Shown here: piece after piece, positions 10,471-20,562 of the stretch
Position numbering within the stretch: the stretch's first letter is position 1
Layout of the letters: each line of letters begins with the position of its first letter
Made by a program: the position numbers and the translations under genes
Notes under the pieces: generated by a model
What the model saw: only the letters and a program-made list of their open reading frames with translations
The model's database searches: none
What the model was told of the DNA's origin: nothing
Origin: Lepidodermella squamata
Lineage: Eukaryota; Gastrotricha
Length of the DNA stretch: 64,000 nt
Direction: 5' to 3'
Assembly: GCA_047495785.1 (NCBI GenBank)
Contig: JBLDXI010000033.1
Coordinates: 1,860,001 to 1,924,000 of the forward strand

Positions 10471-10690
10471 TGACCTCAATTATCCGCAAATATGATTCAT
10501 TTATATAGACCCAGTTATCCGCCTTTATTCTTACTGTTACTATATTATTTCAAACAAATGATGATTGCTAAATTTTGCTATTCAAGTTTTACTTGAGCAT
10601 GAGGGAAACGATTGTTTGCAACAAATAAACCGAAATAAGTTATAAATGACTAACCATTTTTTGTTTGCTAACTGTAGATAGTATTTAAAA
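10471..10690 (+). promoter_or_regulatory. ATG13-NCBP2 spacer with poly(A) signal and acceptor-like site
   Basis: This 220-bp gap holds an AATAAA near 10623 and then a pyrimidine-rich stretch ending CTAACTGTAG at 10677, 13 nt before the NCBP2 ATG. CTAAC is also a good branch-point match. The order (poly(A) signal, then splice acceptor, then ATG) is what intercistronic regions of trans-spliced operons look like. Confidence 0.55.
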
Positions 10691-11263
10691 ATGCGGGTTC
10701 CTACTGAATGGAAGGAGCTGAAGAAGGTGCTGCCCGTTGGCTCTGTCGCGATTGGTAAATACCGCGACAAGCAGTTTCGGGGTGCTAAGCTTGAGTACTA
10801 CAAAAAGCTGCTGAACACCACCACCCTTTACATTGGTAATTTGTCGTTTTACACGACTGAAGAACAGATCTACGAGCTGTTCAGTAAATGCGGTGGGGTC
10901 AGGCGTGTAATTATGGGACTGGATCGCTACCAGAAAACACCATGCGGTTTCTGCTTTGTGGAGTATTACTCGCGACAGGTTTTTACTTGAAAAGCTTCAA
11001 AATAAGGAAACCTCCTTAATAACCAATTTCAGGGCTGCGAAGGAGCGCTTCGCTATATCAACGGATTGCGCCTTGACGACCGCGTAATTCGAGTTGATTG
11101 GGACGCCGGGTTCGAGGAAGGCCGTCAATTCGGCCGAGGACGTTCGGGCGGTCAGGTCCGCGACGAAGTTCGCAACGATTTCGACTCTGGCCGTGGCGGC
11201 TGGGGTAAACTCATCCAGCAGCGTCTTGAAAAGGACGACAAACCCGGTGACGCTATGGAATAG
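10691..11263 (+). CDS. NCBP2: Nuclear cap-binding protein subunit 2 (CBP20)
   Basis: Exons 10691-10978 and 11033-11263 (54-bp intron), 172 residues. One RRM domain spans about residues 42-120, with RNP2 LYIGNL and RNP1 CGFCFVEY. The segment [16 protein letters not shown] is identical to the vertebrate protein. Tyr24 (KYRDKQFRG) and Tyr47 (LYIGNL) occupy the positions of the two tyrosines that stack on the m7G cap. The C-terminal arm [19 protein letters not shown] is also conserved. CBP20 binds the cap as a heterodimer with CBP80 and guides splicing, export and 3'-end processing. The N-terminus is a few residues longer than in mammals. Start chosen by homology and the upstream AG at 10677. Confidence 0.97.
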
Positions 11264-11370
11264 TCTCATGCGCATTTTTTTTACAGTCGCACTTTCATTG
11301 TAGTCTCTCATTAAACTTCAGTTTGGCTCATTTAATTTTCATAGTTTTCTATAGATTTTATCACGTAAAA

Positions 11371-11889
11371 ATGACCGACCGTTTGATAGTTGTCGTTGAA
11401 ATCAAAGAAGGATACCCGTCACCCCTTGCGGTGTTTGGTTACCAAGTAAAATCGCCTAATGGAACTCAATCTTATGAAATTGGAGACCTGGTCGAGGTCG
11501 ATCTTTTAAATGGCACGACGAGTCGTGCCCGCGTGAAGGAAATTTTCAAGCAGGATCTGACCTCATTTTGCATGAAGCGGTTTGTGAAGGTCGAAAACGG
11601 TGAAGGGGTGCCGTACGATCGAAGTCTCGGCCTCGAAATCGGCTCGTCAGAAACACGCGTCAGGTCTTCGCTACTGAGTTGCGCAGGCCGGCTGAATCTC
11701 GGTTCTTCCGATTCGAAATCTACATTGGCTCAATGTGTTGAGTCGATGCGGCAGCGTCAGACTGCGCCAGCGAGAAATAGCGGCCAATCATCATCATCAT
11801 CATCGGCAATATCGATAACTCAGCCGCCGCCGCCTCCGTTAAACGAATCAGTTCGTTCGCTGTTGCGAGAGCCAAACAACAGGCGATAA
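11371..11889 (+). CDS. Unrecognised 172-residue protein
   Basis: I do not recognise this family. The first ~100 residues look folded and mostly beta: LIVVVEIKEGYPSPLAVFGY, then EIGDLVEVDLLNG and ARVKEIFKQDLTSFCMKRFV, a pattern reminiscent of a small SH3/Tudor-like barrel. The last ~70 residues are low complexity, with a run of serines and a run of prolines (QPPPPPLNESVRSLLREP). The ATG at 11371 (AAAATGACC) is preferred to an upstream alternative because a TTTCTATAG acceptor-like site ends at 11354, 16 nt before it. Its neighbours are NCBP2 (107 bp upstream) and HLCS (139 bp downstream). The length, codon use and setting suggest a real gene rather than a chance frame. Confidence 0.72.
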   Translation: MTDRLIVVVEIKEGYPSPLAVFGYQVKSPNGTQSYEIGDLVEVDLLNGTTSRARVKEIFKQDLTSFCMKRFVKVENGEGVPYDRSLGLEIGSSETRVRSSLLSCAGRLNLGSSDSKSTLAQCVESMRQRQTAPARNSGQSSSSSSAISITQPPPPPLNESVRSLLREPNNRR

Positions 11890-12028
11890 TATAATCAATC
11901 ACGCATCTTTTTTGCTCACCTTCCATTTTTTCTACTCAAGGAAATAAATCTGTTTATAGTAATTGGAAACACAAGCAGATTTTTCATATTTTTTCTCACA
12001 TCGTTTTTTATTAGACTGTTATCAGTTA

Positions 12029-14121
12029 ATGTCTTTGATGGCCTGTGTTATCATTTCCAGGCTTACCAACTATGCCGCGAAGGGACTGGTGTCTTCTTTC
12101 TACGTCGGCTCAACTCGTCATTTCGCAACCTCGAATGCTTCGCCGCCGAACGTTGTGATTTACGCGTCTGATAACGAGGCGAAACAATTTAAAATCAGCG
12201 CGTTACTGCAACGAGTTTTCTCCCCAGATTCGCTGGCGATTTACCCGCTGAATCGCGAGTCTTTACTCAAACAAGACGCAGCGTGGTTGCAGAATGTCCG
12301 CGGCCTCGTTCTTGACGACTGCGAACGACTCAGCCGAGAGGAAGCTGCCCGTATTCTCGCGTTTTTCAAACAAGGTGGCCGAATTTTGGACCTCGGCTCT
12401 AATCTGTGCAAACACCTCGGAATTGGCCGAGGCGATGCTGTTTTGGAAAAAGAAGCCGAACGTCCGGTGACTAAACTGAACAACGAAATTGTCGTTCGAG
12501 CGAAAGGCTTCTTCTCTCCGCAAATTTTGAAGCTGAAACCAGAGGAAATGGTGCTTAGACCTGTCCTGAAAGATTCGCAGAACAAAATTTTAGCCGTCGA
12601 AGTTGCGCATAATCCGTCGAAAGGCAGGGCTGTGCTGAGCAGAATTCAGTTCCACCTTAATGCAGAGGATCTTCAACTTCAAGATCGCGAACAATTCGAG
12701 GCTCAAACTTCAAACCGAGACGGGGTTATTTTAGACCTGTTCAAACGACTTGAATTCGTCCCGAAAAATTATTCGAAAACCGCAACTCAGGCGAAACCGG
12801 TGAAAAGTAACGTCGAAATCGGTCCTGATTCGATTGTTGTGTTTGGCAAACAAGCCTCTCGAGTTGTTGGCGCGTTGCAATCTGTCGATAAATATAAAGG
12901 AATTTCAGCCGGTGATGATAAATCGACTGGTTTTGATCAGAAGTCGTACTTTTCGGCATTGAAGACTCGTTTAGTTGGCAATACTGTGATTTACCAGCAG
13001 ACATGTTCAACTACGATGGATCTGGTTAAGGCGGCTCGTAATCACGTTGAGGCGAAAGAAATTAATTTGATTGGTATAACTGATCGGCAAACTAGCGGTC
13101 TAGGCCGGGGTGGGAATAAATGGCTGAGCCCTCCCGGTTGCGCTATGTTCACGTATAATTTCACGGTTGATCCAAATTCAGGTCTAGGCCGTCGGTTACC
13201 CCTAGTCCAATCAATCGCAGCTCTCAGTTGCGTTCAAGCGATCAAGGATCATATCAAGAAAAATTCGAAGACTGCCGAAATTGATGTTCGTATTAAATGG
13301 CCGAACGATATTTACGTTGACGGTAAGACCAAGATTGGCGGAATTCTTGTCAATAGCACGATTCTTGGCTCATTGATGCATTGCTCGATCGGTATCGGTT
13401 TGAATTTGTCGAATGACGAGCCGACGGTTTGCTTGAATCGCATTTTCGCGGCTAATGGCGTTCCGGCGATGTCTCGCGAGCAGCTTATCGCGTCGATTTT
13501 GAACAATTTCGAAGTTAACGCTGATGCTGTGAATGCGTTTAGGCTCAATGAGGTGATTGAGAATTACTGCAGCAATTGGTTACATACCGATCAACGTGTT
13601 GTTGTGCGAGATGAATGTCAAACTGATTACTGCACCGTACCTCTTAGGAGAGTGCCTCAGCCTATCAATGTTAAAGGTGAGCTTTCAGTCGGATTTATTG
13701 CGAAAAAATGGAAATTAAGGAGGACTTTTTAATTTTATTTAAATCTATGCATTAATATTTGAATAATTAATTTCCAACCATTTTTGCGTGATCGAGAATT
13801 CAAGTTTCCATCCTAATTCCGAGTTTTTCAAATTTCAACTGATTTAATTTTGATGAAATTTCAGCTGAACCGCCGAGTTCTCTGCGGTCTGGCTACGTCC
13901 GTCGAATCGACGAATTCGGTTATTTGGTCGTTGAATTTCAAGACCGCAGCCTTGCCTCGTTGCACCCAGATGGCAACTCATTCGATGCTATGAACGGTCT
14001 CATCTTGCCAAAGCTTACTCAACCACCGACCGAGTCAACCGCTGACCAGGTGCCAAAACTCGGCGATAATGACTACCCGAGGACGAACAACGTTCGAGGC
14101 ATGGTCTACCAAGTTCGCTAA
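12029..14121 (+). CDS. HLCS: Holocarboxylase synthetase / biotin protein ligase
   Basis: Exons 12029-13676 and 13865-14121 (188-bp intron), 634 residues. HLCS attaches biotin to acetyl-CoA, pyruvate, propionyl-CoA and methylcrotonyl-CoA carboxylases. The C-terminal catalytic domain shows GLGRGGNKWLSPPGCA (biotinyl-AMP loop, about residue 357), RIKWPNDIY (about 421), KIGGILVN and IGIGLNLSN. The second exon completes the BPL_C domain: LASLHPDGNSFDAMNGLILPK. The N-terminal ~330 residues match the long regulatory region found in animal HLCS. The chosen start gives MSLMACVIISRLTNYAAKGL..RHFAT, a plausible mitochondrial presequence; later starts could give a cytosolic form. A TTTTTTATTAG lies 14 nt before the ATG. 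Confidence 0.95.
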
Positions 14122-14245
14122 AATAACTCGATAAATTCGACCTCAGAAAATATGATAATAAAAGTGCTAGTATAATAGCGTAATAAATTTTATACAAATT
14201 TCCTCAATTTTGCTTCAAAATCCTGTAGAATTTAGTAGAGCAAAA
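14122..14245 (+). promoter_or_regulatory. HLCS-ORC2 spacer with poly(A) signals and acceptor-like site
   Basis: A 124-bp gap that contains AATAAA near 14156 and again near 14180, followed by GAATTTAG ending at 14235, 10 nt before the ORC2 ATG. This is too short for an independent promoter by usual standards and fits an intercistronic spacer. Confidence 0.5.
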
Positions 14246-17199
14246 ATGTCCGGCAGATATGGGTTGCGGTCTAGTAATATTGGCGCAGCGTCGACTCCTG
14301 GTGTGTTCAAATCACCGAGTAAAATTTTGGCTGATCAACTCTCGTCATTCTCACTCGGTGGCAGCGAGGAGCCAGCAGCCGCTGAAGATGCGACTGATAA
14401 GAAGTTGCGATCTGCGTTCAGAAATGGCCGCAAAAGCATAATGAAGGAAAATAATCTGTCGGCTCCATTTGGCGGAACTCCAACGGTTACTGCGACTAAT
14501 TTCAATAAAACACCGTCTCCACCGAAGGAGGATGTAGCCCCAAAAGCGCCCTCTTCAGCTAGCACTAGAGGCGCAGCTCGATCGGCCAAACCAGCTGCAG
14601 TCAAAACCCTAGCGGCTCTTCATACTAGGCCGGACCCGGTACCTGTCAAGGCTCGAAAATCCGTTTCTCCCATCCCGGCTGAAAAGCCGGTTGTGAAGGA
14701 AATTCCGGTTAAGGAGGCTAAAGTTGAAGACATCGACCCGCGTTATCGCGACGCTATGTTACCTTCTTTCACGTCATTCGGCCGGAAGAAAACAGCTGCT
14801 CCTTCTGCGAAGCGGCGTGGTAGGAAACAAACTCTCGATGCTGTCGCTAGGGAGGGCGAAGAACCGATTGAAAATGAAGAAGATGCGAAAGCGAAACCCG
14901 TTAAGCTGCCGCCCGTAGACTTGTCCTGGTTGAATATCGACGATTTGGCTGATCTCATCGTGCCTGAATTGGAAAATCGGCGTCTAGTTGCCGATCAACT
15001 GATGCGTCGCTATCGCAGCGAATTTGGCAAGTGGGTCGTCCAATTACTGGCTGGTTTCAACATTCTTTGCCATGGTTTGGGGTCGAAACGGGCGTTGCTA
15101 ACTGAATTTTGTGACACCAAGCTGGTTCCAGGCGGGTTCAATGTTATCGAGTTGGACGGCTGGCGGCCTGATTTCAACTTCTCGGATTTTATTAAGGAAT
15201 TATTTTTCGGATATTGCCGACAAACTGAAGAATTGAAGCTTTCAGATGCTGAAATGGTAAGTTTTTCTAGTCATTTTTTGGTGATTTTTCATGCTTTGAG
15301 TGTCTTTTAAGTAAAGTAGCCAGAGAAAGTAGAGAGAACAGTAGTCGCATACCTAAATAACAGGGGCGATTTCCATTTCATAGTCTCAATATGTCATGCT
15401 GGCATAAAACTTGTCAATCTGAATGAAAAAATCGGAAGAAATTCTGTGAAATCAGGTAAAATACGGATAAATACCGAAAGATTCCCATCGGTTTTTTTCC
15501 GCCGAAATGCAAATAACCGAAAAAATTAAGCTTAGTAGGAAATTCACGAAAAATAATTCCAAGAAGAACTAGCGTATGAGGTGATGAGCTCGTGGCTCAG
15601 ATATTCCGAAATCGTGGATATAGAAAACGTCACTGCAAATTAGACGCAGACGCGTGGTAGCAAGCATCGTTTGATAATTCTCGGTCTCTGACATTCATCA
15701 GATACTCAGTATATTTCGGCAGCCAACGCCGAGGTCGCCCGGAATGCGACTTTCGATCGGTTCTACGAAACGAGCTGACTACTTCGGAAGCAAATGAAGG
15801 ATGGACACTTCGCGCTGACCATTTATCAACCATTTAAATCGGAAGTCGTAAATCGAGAGCTATAACAAAGAGACTCTCATTGCTCAATGATTTGGGTTAA
15901 TCTAGTTTTTAGAGCCTAGAAACTAGGAACTAGGTAGGTAGAAAGGCCTGCGCTTCCCGTTCGGCGAAGCAGGACGCAGAATTTCTTCGAAACTGTTCGA
16001 TTTCGATCGATCGAGTGTTGATCAAAGAAAAGCGCAGTTTTTCCAATCGCCCGAGAGATCCGAGCACAATCTTTGCCCCAAACGGTGGCTTTAATGAGAA
16101 TCGAGCCGTCAGTAACAAAATGTCCCGCATTCTCGAGTGGAGAAAAACTTATTTATTGAGGATTTCTGATACGCCAAAATTCGAACCCACATAATGAGAT
16201 TCAGCAGGATTTCGTGGTTCCGATACTTTGACTGCAGCGTTGTAAATGATGGTTTCTAAGGCGAAAGAAACAGTTCGATTGCAGCCGCCCGTTCAAGACG
16301 CTCAGATAAAAACAACCACAAACAAATTAATTACCTCGAAGCCAAATTTTTCAAAAAAGTTGGAAAAAAATCAAGATGTATTTTCGCAACTTATGATAAC
16401 CTGTATTTATTTGTAGATCAGCCGCGTCGAGAGTTACCTGGACACAAACCCGGCTCACCTGGTCATTTTAGTGCACAGCATTGACGGGGTGGAGATTCGC
16501 GGTAATCGGAAATTCCACACCACCCTAGCAAATTTGGCGAAACTCGACCGAGTTCACATAATCGCAAGTGCCGATCACGTTAATTTCCCCCTTATGTGGG
16601 ACACGGCTACGGTGGAAAATTTCAATTGGATCTACGCTGAAACGCCGACTTTCGAACCTCCGGTCGCAGAATCTCGAGCTAACGAGTGCTCATTGCTCAG
16701 GTCGATTTTACGTGCTCATTCGACAACTGGAGCTCATGTTACACTGACCTCGGTTCGCCACGTCGTATTCAGTTTAACGCCAAATGCGATCAAAATGTTC
16801 ATCCTTCTGTGTTACTGTTTCGTCGAAAAACAAGCGCGAAGAACTGCGGCGAAAAAAGCGAAAAAGGGCCGTAAAAAGGGCGCTGATGCTATGGATGACG
16901 ATGCTGCGGTTGCTAATGACGACGAAAACATGCAAGCCTCAGATTTGCTACTGCCATTATCTGATTTGTACAAGCACTGCCGTGATCAGTTCATTGTTTC
17001 AAGTTACGAATTGATGTTGAAGCACTTGCGTGAGTTGTTCGACCACACGCTGGCTAAACAGGTGAAGCACCCGGATGATGGGGCTGATTGCCTGCAGATG
17101 AACATGAGCGGCGAGTTGGCCGGTTCCTTCCTCGAAGAATGCCGCGCCGGTGAATATGCTCAATTTTTGGACTCGCTTTCTACGGATATTGAACTCTGA
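14246..17199 (+). CDS. ORC2: Origin recognition complex subunit 2
   Basis: Exons 14246-15256 and 16417-17199 around a 1,160-bp intron; 597 residues (human 577). The N-terminal ~230 residues are disordered, basic and Ser/Pro-rich, with several S/T-P sites suitable for CDK control. The AAA+-like core is recognisable from YRSEFGKWVVQLLAGFNILCHGLGSKRALL and continues after the intron with ILVHSIDG, LDRVHIIASADHVNFPLMWD and NFNWIYAETPTFEP. VVFSLTPNAIKMFILL begins the C-terminal winged-helix region. ORC2 is part of the six-subunit ATPase that marks replication origins and loads MCM2-7. An unusual insertion of a Lys-rich and then Asp/Asn-rich segment lies near residues 475-510, inside the winged-helix part. 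Confidence 0.95.
15257..16416 (+). other. ORC2 intron, 1,160 bp
   Basis: Bounded by GTAAGTTTTT and TTTATTTGTAG. It contains a minus-strand open frame at 15630-15833 with no recognised family and AT-rich non-coding sequence. I see no repeat that matches elsewhere in the window. Confidence 0.75.
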
Positions 17200-17380
17200 A
17201 ATCGTATCTCCTCTCTCTTCCTTTCATCGTTTGCATGCTTTCATTCAATTTTCTGAGTTTTAATCAACGTTCTGTCTTGACGCCGAATTACATAATTGCC
17301 AACTGATTTGATCAATTTTTTCTAAGGCCTTAGGTTATTAATATCCTTTATTGGATCACCCTGCGTTCGGTGACTTGAAA

Positions 17381-19039
17381 ATGGTGAGTCAAATGATTTT
17401 AAGGTGGATTTTTTTAGTTTTATTAATTTATTAATTGTTCTTTCAGCGTCCTATAAAATTGAACGGGCATCGTCGTGAAATTACGCGTGTGCGTTACAAC
17501 GCAGATGGTGATCTGCTGTTCTCGGCCTCGGCCGATCCGCCCATTTGCGTGTGGTACACGAATACGGGCGAGCGTCTTGGAACTTATGAAATCAGTGGTG
17601 CCGTTTTCGATCTTGACACGACATGTAAGCTCATTTCCAGTTATATTTTAGAATTTAGAATTTCAAGTTTAAGGCGGAATTGTTATTTTACACGGATTTT
17701 TTAGTTTAATATCTTGAATTGAACAAGTACAGTAGTTTAATCTGGTTGGTGTTGCTGTTGAGGTTGCTGCTGAGGCTCTGAATTAAAAAAGTTCAAGCTC
17801 TGAAGTTTAAGAAACAAAATCAATAATAGTTATGTATAGCCTCCGAAAAGCGCCGGGCGAAATTCTAGGGATTCTCGTGGTGACGAATGTCCCACGAGCG
17901 CATAAGGACGTTGAGTTTCGACGTGGGATCACAGTCCGTAAAATAGGCACTCAACGTATCCCAACGTGATTTAGAAGTCGTGCAGCCGGGGAGCAATTGG
18001 CAGAGCGAGTCGTCGATATGCGACATGATCCACAGAGACGAGTGAGCATTTTTACACTTCACGCCTGTTCTTGGACAGGATCAGGATCAGTTACATGTGC
18101 AGTACTGACGACGGCACTCAATATTTCTTTGTAAAAATAGAGGCTCGTTACGCGTTACGACAGTTGAATTTGCTATATTCCTGATTTTTTTCTTATATTT
18201 TTTATTTTTTATTTTAAGATGATACCAAAATGCTTTGCGCTGCCGGCTATCAGAACGTGACAGTTTTCGACTGCGAAACCGGTGCTCAGCTGGGAAAACT
18301 CTCGACGGGCAGTGCCATCAACAAAGCGTGCGGTTTCTCCATGTCCGGCAAAATGGTCATGGCGTGCCGGAAGCCGCAGCGCAGCGAAAAAAGCAAACTG
18401 TTCATTTTCGACATCCGCGACGGCTCGCAACTCGGCGAAAACCCGAACCCGTCCTTCTCAGTCGAACTGACCCAGGGCGACTCGGGCGACGAGTGCAGCG
18501 TCGCGTCCTGGGCCGGCCTCGACACGCAGGTCCTCGTCGGCATGGGCAACGGCGACCTGCAAATGTGGGACATCCGAACGGCCCAGTCGCGCCCAGAACC
18601 CGTTATCAGCGTGAAACGCGCGCACGACGCGTCGATTTCCGACCTGCAGCTGTCCCGCGACCAGACGATGGTGGTCACGTGCGCGCCCGACGGCACGGCG
18701 AAGATGTGGGGCGCGTTCCAGCTCGACCCGTTCCGGTCGTTCAAGGCCGACCGTCCGCTCAACTCGATCGCGATTTCGCCGACGAAGCCGCACATTTTGA
18801 CGGGCGGCGGTCAGCTGGCGCGTGATGTCGCCTTAACGGGTGGCATGGGCCAGTTCGAGGCGCTGTTCTACCACCTGATTTTCGAGGACATGTTCGCTAA
18901 GGTGAAGGACCATTTCGGTCCGATCCGGTCGCTGGCGTTCCAGCCGGACGGCACCGGCTACGCCTCCGGGGCCCACGACGGTATGATCTTCCTGCACAAA
19001 TTCGACGCAAGCTACGACAAGTACGAACTCGAGTATTAA
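17381..19039 (+). CDS. EIF3I: Eukaryotic translation initiation factor 3 subunit I
   Basis: Three exons: 17381-17383 (only the ATG), 17447-17624 and 18219-19039; 333 residues (human 325). The protein is a seven-bladed WD40 propeller that binds eIF3b and eIF3g on the 40S-side eIF3 complex. Visible blades include RPIKLNGHRREITRVRYN, FSASADPPICVWY, CAAGYQNVTVFDCETG, DLQLSRDQTMVVTCAPDGTAKMW and HFGPIRSLAFQPDGTGYASG. The split codon at the second junction gives T-T-Y-D-T-K, aligning with the human DADWDTK. Exon 3 has a strong preference for C and G in third positions, unlike exon 2 and the neighbouring genes. AATAAA signals follow near 19070, 19108 and 19122. Confidence 0.96.
17625..18218 (+). other. 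EIF3I second intron, 594 bp
   Basis: Ends GTAAGC and TATTTTAAG. It contains an antisense gag-like retrotransposon relic, listed separately, and pyrimidine-rich sequence before the acceptor. Confidence 0.8.
17865..18062 (-). mobile_element. Copia-type gag relic in EIF3I intron
   Basis: A 65-codon minus-strand frame reads like the gag (UBN2-type) region of Ty1/copia retrotransposons: ALW-like start SLWIMSHIDDSL, then TSKSRWDTLSAYF and LNVLMRSWDI. Copia gags typically show W..I...I...L...........A...W..L...F. No LTRs or other domains were found near it, so it is a fragment. Confidence 0.45.
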
Positions 19040-20134
19040 ACATATAGAAAAGCGGTTGTCAATATTCAAAAATAAAATGATAAATGCCAAGAAAATTCCA
19101 GGGTGCGCAATAAAGCTCTATAATAAATTCAGCATGTGTCGGGCTGGTCTTCTTGTCTTATTTCGTGCCTCTCATATTCTGTTCTGCTCTGCTCTACTCT
19201 TCACTGAGACGCGTGGTGGTTGTAAGGTGAAAATGAAAAAAATGTTGTAATAAAATGACGTTTTATTCGACAGCGCTTCGCTCTATTTTTCGCGGAAAAA
19301 TGAAGTATTTAGGTTGGACTCCGAAAACGGCAATGCAGAGAAAACCCGCACTGATAACCGACTGAAATAAATTCTCAAAGTTGAGCTGGACCATTACATT
19401 CGCCACTCGATTTCGTTTTCCTCTCAAAAGGTTTTGGCATTGGTTTGGATTTTTCGAAATAAATTCTCCCGAAGACGCATAGCGTAAATTGGGGTGACTT
19501 TGCACAGTAGGGTGACATTGGCATATCAAAAATCGAAGGTGGAAAGGTAAAGACCCCGTGTGTGGCAGAGAAAGGGTTTGCTTCATACGAGTTTGTGTTA
19601 GGACCTGCTTGGAGACCCAAAAATGTGTTTGCGTTTGGAGTTGAGAAAAAATTTACGCAAGTGACGCAAATGAGCTCTATGTAACTGATTGTTGTATGCA
19701 AATATCAACTCATTTCATTAACAGGAAATCAAGGTAAATAGATGTAAAAATTTGGAAAATTCATACAGGTAGCCAGATAGCCGGGCCACAGGTTTGCCAC
19801 TTGGCACTTTCCCCCATTTCATTCCCACAAACGCCGAGAATTCTTCGATCGTTTGGTGTCCGAAGTTAAAACGGTTCACTCTATTTGAGCCCATCCACAG
19901 CCGACCCCGAGGTTTGAAATCCCAAGTTTCTAACCTCGTTTTACTCAGAATTTCATGTTGTACTCGATGGTACCAATATTTTGCAGATATTCGAAAATTG
20001 ATTTCCCATTGTGAACATCCGAATTTCATAAAAGAAATATGGACTGCGCAAAGACTTAGCGAAGTGGAATACGACCGTACAGTTTGAAATTAACTTATCG
20101 CTTTATAAATGATTTGAAATTAACTTATAAGCTA
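19040..20134. other. Intergenic DNA downstream of EIF3I
   Basis: Contains the EIF3I 3' untranslated region with several AATAAA motifs, then non-coding sequence. A relic of transposon B lies at about 19488-19565. A short direct repeat of TTTGAAATTAACTTA occurs at about 20082 and 20113, just before transposon B copy 2. No gene is seen. Confidence 0.65.
19488..19565. repeat. Degenerate relic of transposon B
   Basis: The stretch contains TTGGGGTGACTTTG, then GGGTGACATTGGCATA and ATCGAAGG, then GACCCCGTG. These follow the same order as the left arm of transposon B copy 2 but with many differences. Probably an old copy that kept one arm. Confidence 0.55.
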
Positions 20135-20560
20135 CCGTCAACTGGGGTGACTTTGACGGTGGGGTCACTTTGCCATGCGAAAATGGGGTGACTTTGGCAT
20201 AGCAATTCTCGACGGTAGCCAGGCTGAGACCCCTTGAGTGGGATACCGTTGGATAGCCCGCATAGAAGGCACCTCAATTATGACGGAGTACACTCATTTT
20301 GATCTCATCTGCTTTACTGCGAAGTCATCGAAATTTGGCCAAAAACAAAATTGTTCATAAACTTCACCTGTCTTTAATCATCAGGTAAGGCAGCCGATTG
20401 ACGTCTAGTATAGACATCAATGCTTGCCTTTTCTAGGGCTATCCAACGGTACCCCACTCAAGGGGTCTCAGCATGGCTACCGTCGAGAATTGCTATGCCA
20501 AAGTCACCCCATTTTCGCATGGCAAAGTGACCCCACCGTCAAAGTCACCCCAGTTGACGG
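20135..20560. mobile_element. Non-autonomous transposon B, copy 2 (well preserved)
   Basis: Starts CCGTCAACTGGGGTGAC and ends with the exact complement, flanked by TA (20133-20134 and 20561-20562). Its two arms are inverted copies over roughly 125 bp with very few mismatches, including inner blocks GGGGTCACTTTGCCATG and GAGACCCCTTGAGTGGG. The centre is AT-rich and holds no open frame. The near-identity of the arms points to a recent insertion or to selection for the stem. It shares layout with copy 1 at 8413-8775. Confidence 0.9.
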
Positions 20561-20562
20561 TA

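Noticed and set aside
18235-18825. 196-codon plus-strand frame overlapping EIF3I exon 3, plus several minus-strand frames there
   Set aside because: They are by-products of the high GC content of this exon, which makes stop codons rare in all frames. Their proteins are Arg-rich and without any domain, while the EIF3I frame is fully homologous.
9004-19039. Bacterial operon or contaminant contig
   Set aside because: The tight spacing first recalled a prokaryotic operon, but the genes have GT-AG introns and are clearly animal orthologues.
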